Shown here piece after piece: positions 7,021 through 10,110 of a DNA stretch of 10,110 bases. The position numbers and the translations under genes were made by a program. The stretch is taken from positions 1 through 10,110 of the forward strand of contig JAAYUP010000010.1 of NCBI GenBank assembly GCA_012517635.1. The letters are read 5' to 3'. The stretch's first letter is position 1. Each line of letters starts with the position of its first letter. Source of the DNA: Candidatus Atribacter alterifermentans (GTDB lineage Bacteria > Atribacterota > Atribacteria > Atribacterales > Atribacteraceae). Under the pieces are notes generated by a model, which was given only the letters and a program-made list of their open reading frames with translations, was not told the DNA's origin and ran no database searches.

Positions 7021-7035
7021 GTAAAGGTACTTTAC
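7021..7035. repeat. Operator-like palindrome upstream of the hydrolase gene
   Basis: GTAAAG and CTTTAC are perfect 6-bp arms around the triplet GTA. The compact 15-bp dyad, 68 bp upstream of ATG 6952 and downstream of a weak promoter candidate, has the shape of a repressor binding site. No regulator gene lies in the window and I cannot name the factor. Confidence 0.45.
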
Positions 7036-7093
7036 TTAATAATTAATTCAATTTATTAATATTTTGTGATTATTGATTCATTGAACCCAAAAT

Positions 7094-7123
7094 AAAATAT
7101 GGAATTTCACTGATTCCTTTCAA
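7094..7123 (-). promoter_or_regulatory. Weak promoter candidate for the hydrolase gene
   Basis: On the minus strand TTGAAA (7118-7123, five of six matches) is followed after 18 bp by TATTTT (7094-7099, four of six). The spacer carries GGAAT...ATTCC, a 5-bp inverted repeat (7101-7117). The 190-bp gap 7010-7199 is very A/T-rich, so chance matches are expected. Confidence 0.25.
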
Positions 7124-7199
7124 GTATCGCTTTTATCTCAATAGATCCTTTATCAATTTTTTATACCAGATAACGATGAAAATCATTACCCCTTCACCC

Positions 7200-8555
7200 T
7201 CACTCTTTCTCTATATATCGTTCTCTCTCCCAAGCTATTTTTCTTTGCAACGACTCGTATAGTTCATTTTGCTCAGAGAGGTAAAGATAAGCTATTTTAT
7301 TTTGTAACAAAGGATCCTCTTTGATTTGATAACGAGTGACTCGTTCGAAATCTGGCGTGCCAGGAAGTGGGGAAAATAGAGATAGTCGAGGCTTTAAACC
7401 CAAATCGATAATATATTGAATTGAGTCCTCATAATCCTTAACATTCAAACCAGGAAGACCAAAAAGAAGATAGACTTCCAGTTCTTCAGAATCATAACCA
7501 GCTTGTAAAAAAAACTGAATGGCTTTTTCAAAAATAGAATTATTCACCTTATTTCCAGTATTTTTTTGGATAATAGCATCAGAAAATTCAAGACTAATCC
7601 GAAGGGTTTTAAAATTACATTCTCTCATCAGTTCAGCAATTTCCTGGGTAACGTATCGAGCATGAATAGAATTAGGAAGATGAAAACGAAGGGGAATCTG
7701 TTCTTTCTTCAATGCCTTAAGAAGAGGTAAAAAACCATCTTCGGTACGATAGAGTAGTGCATCATCATAAAAAGCTATATCTTGAATTCTATAATTCTGG
7801 TAATCATAGATAATTTCATTGAGTACCTGCCGCCAAGGTCGTCTCCAAAATCCCGGAAAATATCTCCCAGATGCACAATAAGTACATCGAAAGGGACAAC
7901 CAATAGAAGTCAAAATGACTGTATAATCAAGTTTTGTATAAAGATCAAAAGCCGGTTTTACCGAAAAAAACTTTTTATAATCTGTAATAGGAGACAATTC
8001 TCTGAAATCTGAGCTGAGTTGTTTGATAACCTGCAATGGGTCAACTCCTATAATAATCCGGTCGAATCCCCATTGATGAGCATGTTCAGAGCATAAAGTA
8101 GAATACCAACCCCCAATGATGACTTGAGCCTTTTCCCATATTTGACGAACAAGATTGAAAAATGCGACTTGTCCAGGATACCAATAAGTCATGATACCAG
8201 TTATAAAAACCCATTCTGGGGGTTCAATTTCGATAAGTTGTTTTTTAATTCTATCCCAGGGTATTCCAAAACGTGACCAATAACGTGGAATCGACAAAAA
8301 TTGAACTGGTTTTGGAATTTTTTCCCGATAATATCCTCCACATCCCATGTTCTTGAGTCGTTTAGGCCCGGGATTGTCTGAAACAGGCATAAAAGGGTGA
8401 TGACGATCCATACAATCAAGGAGGGTCACCCGATAACCAGAATTCTTCAAATGGGATGCCAAATAGAGTAAACCCAACGGCTTCATCCACAAATCATAAG
8501 CTGTGAAATCATAAATCCATGGATTGACTAAAAGGATATGTTTACTCATCGTCAT
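7200..8555 (-). CDS. B12-binding-domain radical SAM protein, substrate unknown
   Basis: A 451-aa protein. Residues 5-190 resemble the N-terminal cobalamin-binding-like Rossmann domain that precedes many radical SAM domains: an ILLVNP strand, a PLGLLYLASHL helix and an IIGG turn at 146-149. The radical SAM core (about 205-400) carries the [4Fe-4S] motif C220-x3-C224-x2-C227. Such enzymes cleave S-adenosylmethionine to start radical chemistry; the family is broad (methyl transfer, ring formation, lipid and cofactor modification) and the sequence does not reveal the substrate. I see no clear DxHxxG cobalamin-ligand motif, so B12 binding is not certain. The start is ATG 8555, or ATG 8549 two codons in; neither has a strong RBS. 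The gene begins 20 bp after the trpB terminator, so it depends on read-through or an unseen promoter. Confidence 0.82.
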   Translation of the reverse strand: MTMSKHILLVNPWIYDFTAYDLWMKPLGLLYLASHLKNSGYRVTLLDCMDRHHPFMPVSDNPGPKRLKNMGCGGYYREKIPKPVQFLSIPRYWSRFGIPWDRIKKQLIEIEPPEWVFITGIMTYWYPGQVAFFNLVRQIWEKAQVIIGGWYSTLCSEHAHQWGFDRIIIGVDPLQVIKQLSSDFRELSPITDYKKFFSVKPAFDLYTKLDYTVILTSIGCPFRCTYCASGRYFPGFWRRPWRQVLNEIIYDYQNYRIQDIAFYDDALLYRTEDGFLPLLKALKKEQIPLRFHLPNSIHARYVTQEIAELMRECNFKTLRISLEFSDAIIQKNTGNKVNNSIFEKAIQFFLQAGYDSEELEVYLLFGLPGLNVKDYEDSIQYIIDLGLKPRLSLFSPLPGTPDFERVTRYQIKEDPLLQNKIAYLYLSEQNELYESLQRKIAWERERYIEKE

Positions 8556-8575
8556 TCTCTCATTTCCAACTCTTT

Positions 8576-8612
8576 AAAAAAAATGCCTCCAGTAGTTCAA
8601 CCACTGGAGGCA
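8576..8612 (-). terminator. Rho-independent terminator after trpB
   Basis: Perfect 10-bp arms TGCCTCCAGT (8584-8593) and ACTGGAGGCA (8603-8612) with a 9-base loop, followed on the minus strand by eight T (8576-8583). It starts 16 bp past the trpB stop. Confidence 0.92.
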
Positions 8613-8628
8613 CCTGATTTATTACTTC

Positions 8629-9951
8629 TTAGGAATCATGATTTATCTCAGGAAGACCCTCATTAATATAAACATCATAAGCTCCTAAATCAAGGTACCC
8701 ATTGCCGCTGAGATTAAAGAGAATAACCTTTTCTTCTCCAGTTTCTTTGCATTTCTTGGCTTCTTCTATAGCTGATTTTATTGCGTGAGCACTTTCCGGA
8801 GCTGGTAAAATTGCTTCCGATTGCATGAATATCATAGCAGCATCAAATATATCAGTTTGCTTATAAGATTGAGCTTCGATTAAACCTGTATCATACAATA
8901 AACTCAACAAAGGTGCCATCCCATGATATCGAAGTCCACCAGCATAGATTCCCGGTGGGATGAAATCATGACCAAGAGTGTACATTTTTAAATAAGGAGT
9001 CATTCCGGCTACATCACCCAAATCGTACTCATATTTTCCTTTCAAAAAAGATGAACACGATTTTGGTTCAACAGCTATAGCTCGGAAATCTCTCGAACCG
9101 CTGAGTTTGTCCCGCATAAAAGGAAAAAGGAGTCCACCAAAATTACTCCCTCCTCCAACGCATCCTATAACAATATCTGGATAATTCTCTCCAGCTTTTT
9201 CCAACTGAAGTTTTGCCTCTTCCCCAATGATAGTTTGATGTAAAAGCACATGATTGAGCACACTTCCCAGACTATATTTAGAATAGGGGGTCGTGACCGC
9301 ATCTTCTATGGCTTCACTAATGGCAATCCCTAAGCTTCCCAACGAATCAGGGGATTTTTTCAAAATATTTTTTCCGGTTTTGGTATTATCACTGGGGCTC
9401 GCAAAAACATTGGCACCCCAAGTTTGCATTAAAACTCGTCGGTAAGGCTTCTGTTGATAACTCACCTTTACCATATACACTGTACACTCCATACCAAAAT
9501 AATGGCAAGCCATGGATAGTGCAGAACCCCACTGGCCGGCTCCAGTTTCTGTCGTCAAACGTTTGGTTCCATCTTTTTTGTTGTAATAAGCCTGTGCCAC
9601 TGCAGTATTTGGTTTGTGACTACCAACCGGGCTGCCGCCTTCATATTTATAATAGATGCGAGCTGGTGTTTGTAGCGCTTTTTCTAATCGTCGAGCACGA
9701 TACAAGGGTGAGGGACGCCAGAGGCGATATATATCAATTACTTCACCGGGTATATCGATAAAACGCTGATTGCTGACTTCCTGTTGTATAAGACTCGGTG
9801 GAAAAATTGGCTCAAGATCTTGAAGAGTAACCGGTTCTTTGGTACCTGGATGCAACGGTGGATCGAGAGGCCGTGGTAAATCTGGAATAATATTGTACCA
9901 GACGGTCGGCATCTCCTTTTCACTCAGGTAAATTCGGTTTGACTCATCCAT
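8629..9951 (-). CDS. trpB: TrpB2-type tryptophan synthase beta chain
   Basis: A 440-aa PLP enzyme joining indole and serine to make tryptophan. Visible motifs are the PLP lysine K113 in GSHKPN, the catalytic glutamate E135 in ETGAGQWG (135-142), the phosphate-binding GGGSN (266-270) and SGNG (415-418). The long N-terminus, the W of GAGQWG (H in TrpB1) and the length above the roughly 400 aa of TrpB1 place it in the TrpB2 branch, often called 'TrpB-like PLP-dependent enzyme'. TrpB2 proteins commonly work without a TrpA partner and may salvage indole. Here no trpA or other trp gene is adjacent, which fits that role. ATG 9951 is chosen because GGAGG lies eight bases upstream; an in-frame TTG at 9996 lies inside a dyad in the leader. 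The gene is monocistronic, or nearly so, given the strong terminator behind it. Confidence 0.93.
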   Translation of the reverse strand: MDESNRIYLSEKEMPTVWYNIIPDLPRPLDPPLHPGTKEPVTLQDLEPIFPPSLIQQEVSNQRFIDIPGEVIDIYRLWRPSPLYRARRLEKALQTPARIYYKYEGGSPVGSHKPNTAVAQAYYNKKDGTKRLTTETGAGQWGSALSMACHYFGMECTVYMVKVSYQQKPYRRVLMQTWGANVFASPSDNTKTGKNILKKSPDSLGSLGIAISEAIEDAVTTPYSKYSLGSVLNHVLLHQTIIGEEAKLQLEKAGENYPDIVIGCVGGGSNFGGLLFPFMRDKLSGSRDFRAIAVEPKSCSSFLKGKYEYDLGDVAGMTPYLKMYTLGHDFIPPGIYAGGLRYHGMAPLLSLLYDTGLIEAQSYKQTDIFDAAMIFMQSEAILPAPESAHAIKSAIEEAKKCKETGEEKVILFNLSGNGYLDLGAYDVYINEGLPEINHDS

Positions 9952-9959
9952 GGTAATCA

Positions 9960-9964
9960 CCTCC
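9960..9964 (-). promoter_or_regulatory. Ribosome binding site fixing the trpB start
   Basis: GGAGG (within GGAGGTGATT) sits eight bases before ATG 9951, favouring it over the TTG at 9996. Confidence 0.85.
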
Positions 9965-9974
9965 GTTGTTTTTT

Positions 9975-9998
9975 TATTGGTTTTTACTATAACCAATA
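9975..9998. promoter_or_regulatory. 8-bp inverted repeat over the trpB -10 region, possible operator
   Basis: TATTGGTT (9975-9982) and AACCAATA (9991-9998) are perfect complements around eight bases. On the minus strand the following bases are A-rich, so this is not a terminator. The loop holds most of a TATAGT candidate -10 box. A repressor bound here would cover the promoter and start site. As RNA it would be a hairpin just ahead of the RBS. Confidence 0.55.
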
Positions 9999-10006
9999 CC
10001 CTTATA
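9986..10006 (-). promoter_or_regulatory. Candidate trpB promoter -10 elements
   Basis: Two -10-like boxes read on the minus strand: TATAAG (10001-10006) and TATAGT (9986-9991), each five of six matches. Neither has a recognisable -35 box at normal spacing. The gene must have a promoter here because a terminator lies just upstream, but which box is used is open. Confidence 0.35.
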
Positions 10007-10023
10007 ATCGTTTTATTTTTTTT

Positions 10024-10056
10024 AAAAATTCTATCCTGTAAACTACAACAGGATAG
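10024..10056 (-). terminator. Probable rho-independent terminator of an off-window upstream gene
   Basis: Perfect 9-bp arms CTATCCTGT (10031-10039) and ACAGGATAG (10048-10056) with an 8-base loop; on the minus strand the stem is followed by AA then five T (10024-10028). No gene is seen from 10057 to the window end, so the terminated gene lies beyond it or the dyad has another role. A third GGATAG copy occurs at 10104-10109. Confidence 0.6.
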
Positions 10057-10110
10057 CAGCCTACGGCGTAAGATGAAAAAATTGTAAAAGACAAAAACTG
10101 AGAGGATAGA

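Noticed and set aside
1..10110. CRISPR array, tRNA, rRNA, insertion sequence or prophage
   Set aside because: No regularly spaced repeats, no tRNA-like cloverleaf, and no transposase, integrase or phage gene were seen on either strand.

Overview
This AT-rich window carries eight genes, all on the minus strand, so transcription runs from high to low coordinates. The organism looks like an anaerobic, fermentative, H2-metabolising bacterium with strong GGAGG ribosome binding sites. Candidates are Atribacterota, Thermotogota or thermophilic Clostridia; the phylum is my inference from gene content and base composition and was not tested.

Right part (about 8570-10110): the window opens with a probable rho-independent terminator of an off-window gene. 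It is followed by a TrpB2-type tryptophan synthase beta chain (440 aa) with an 8-bp inverted repeat over its candidate -10 box, and this gene ends in a textbook terminator. Middle part (6300-8560): a B12-binding-type radical SAM protein of unknown substrate starts only 20 bp after that terminator. After a 247-bp gap comes a UlaG/UPF0173-like metallo-beta-lactamase-fold hydrolase whose leader carries two inverted repeats.

Left part (1-6270): a tightly packed hydrogenase operon. A candidate extended -10 promoter at about 6258-6266 lies just ahead of a G9 tract looped by a 7-bp inverted repeat. The order is then: 85-aa thioredoxin-like [2Fe-2S] protein; HydS-type sensory [FeFe]-hydrogenase homologue with H-cluster, [4Fe-4S] and PAS regions; PP2C/SpoIIE-family phosphatase with an unassigned C-terminal domain; HydC (NuoE-like); HydB (NuoF-like); and the N-terminus of HydA (NuoG-like), cut by the window edge.

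How they may work together: HydABC would be an NAD(H)- and ferredoxin-linked, probably electron-bifurcating [FeFe]-hydrogenase. The catalytic H-cluster domain lies beyond position 1. HydS has lost the proton-relay cysteine and other catalytic-type residues but keeps all four H-cluster cysteines. It has no kinase domain and overlaps the phosphatase gene by 4 bp. The simplest reading is that HydS senses H2 or redox state and controls the phosphatase, which acts on an unknown phosphoprotein to adjust hydrogenase expression or activity. Neither a partner kinase nor an anti-sigma-factor antagonist is visible here.
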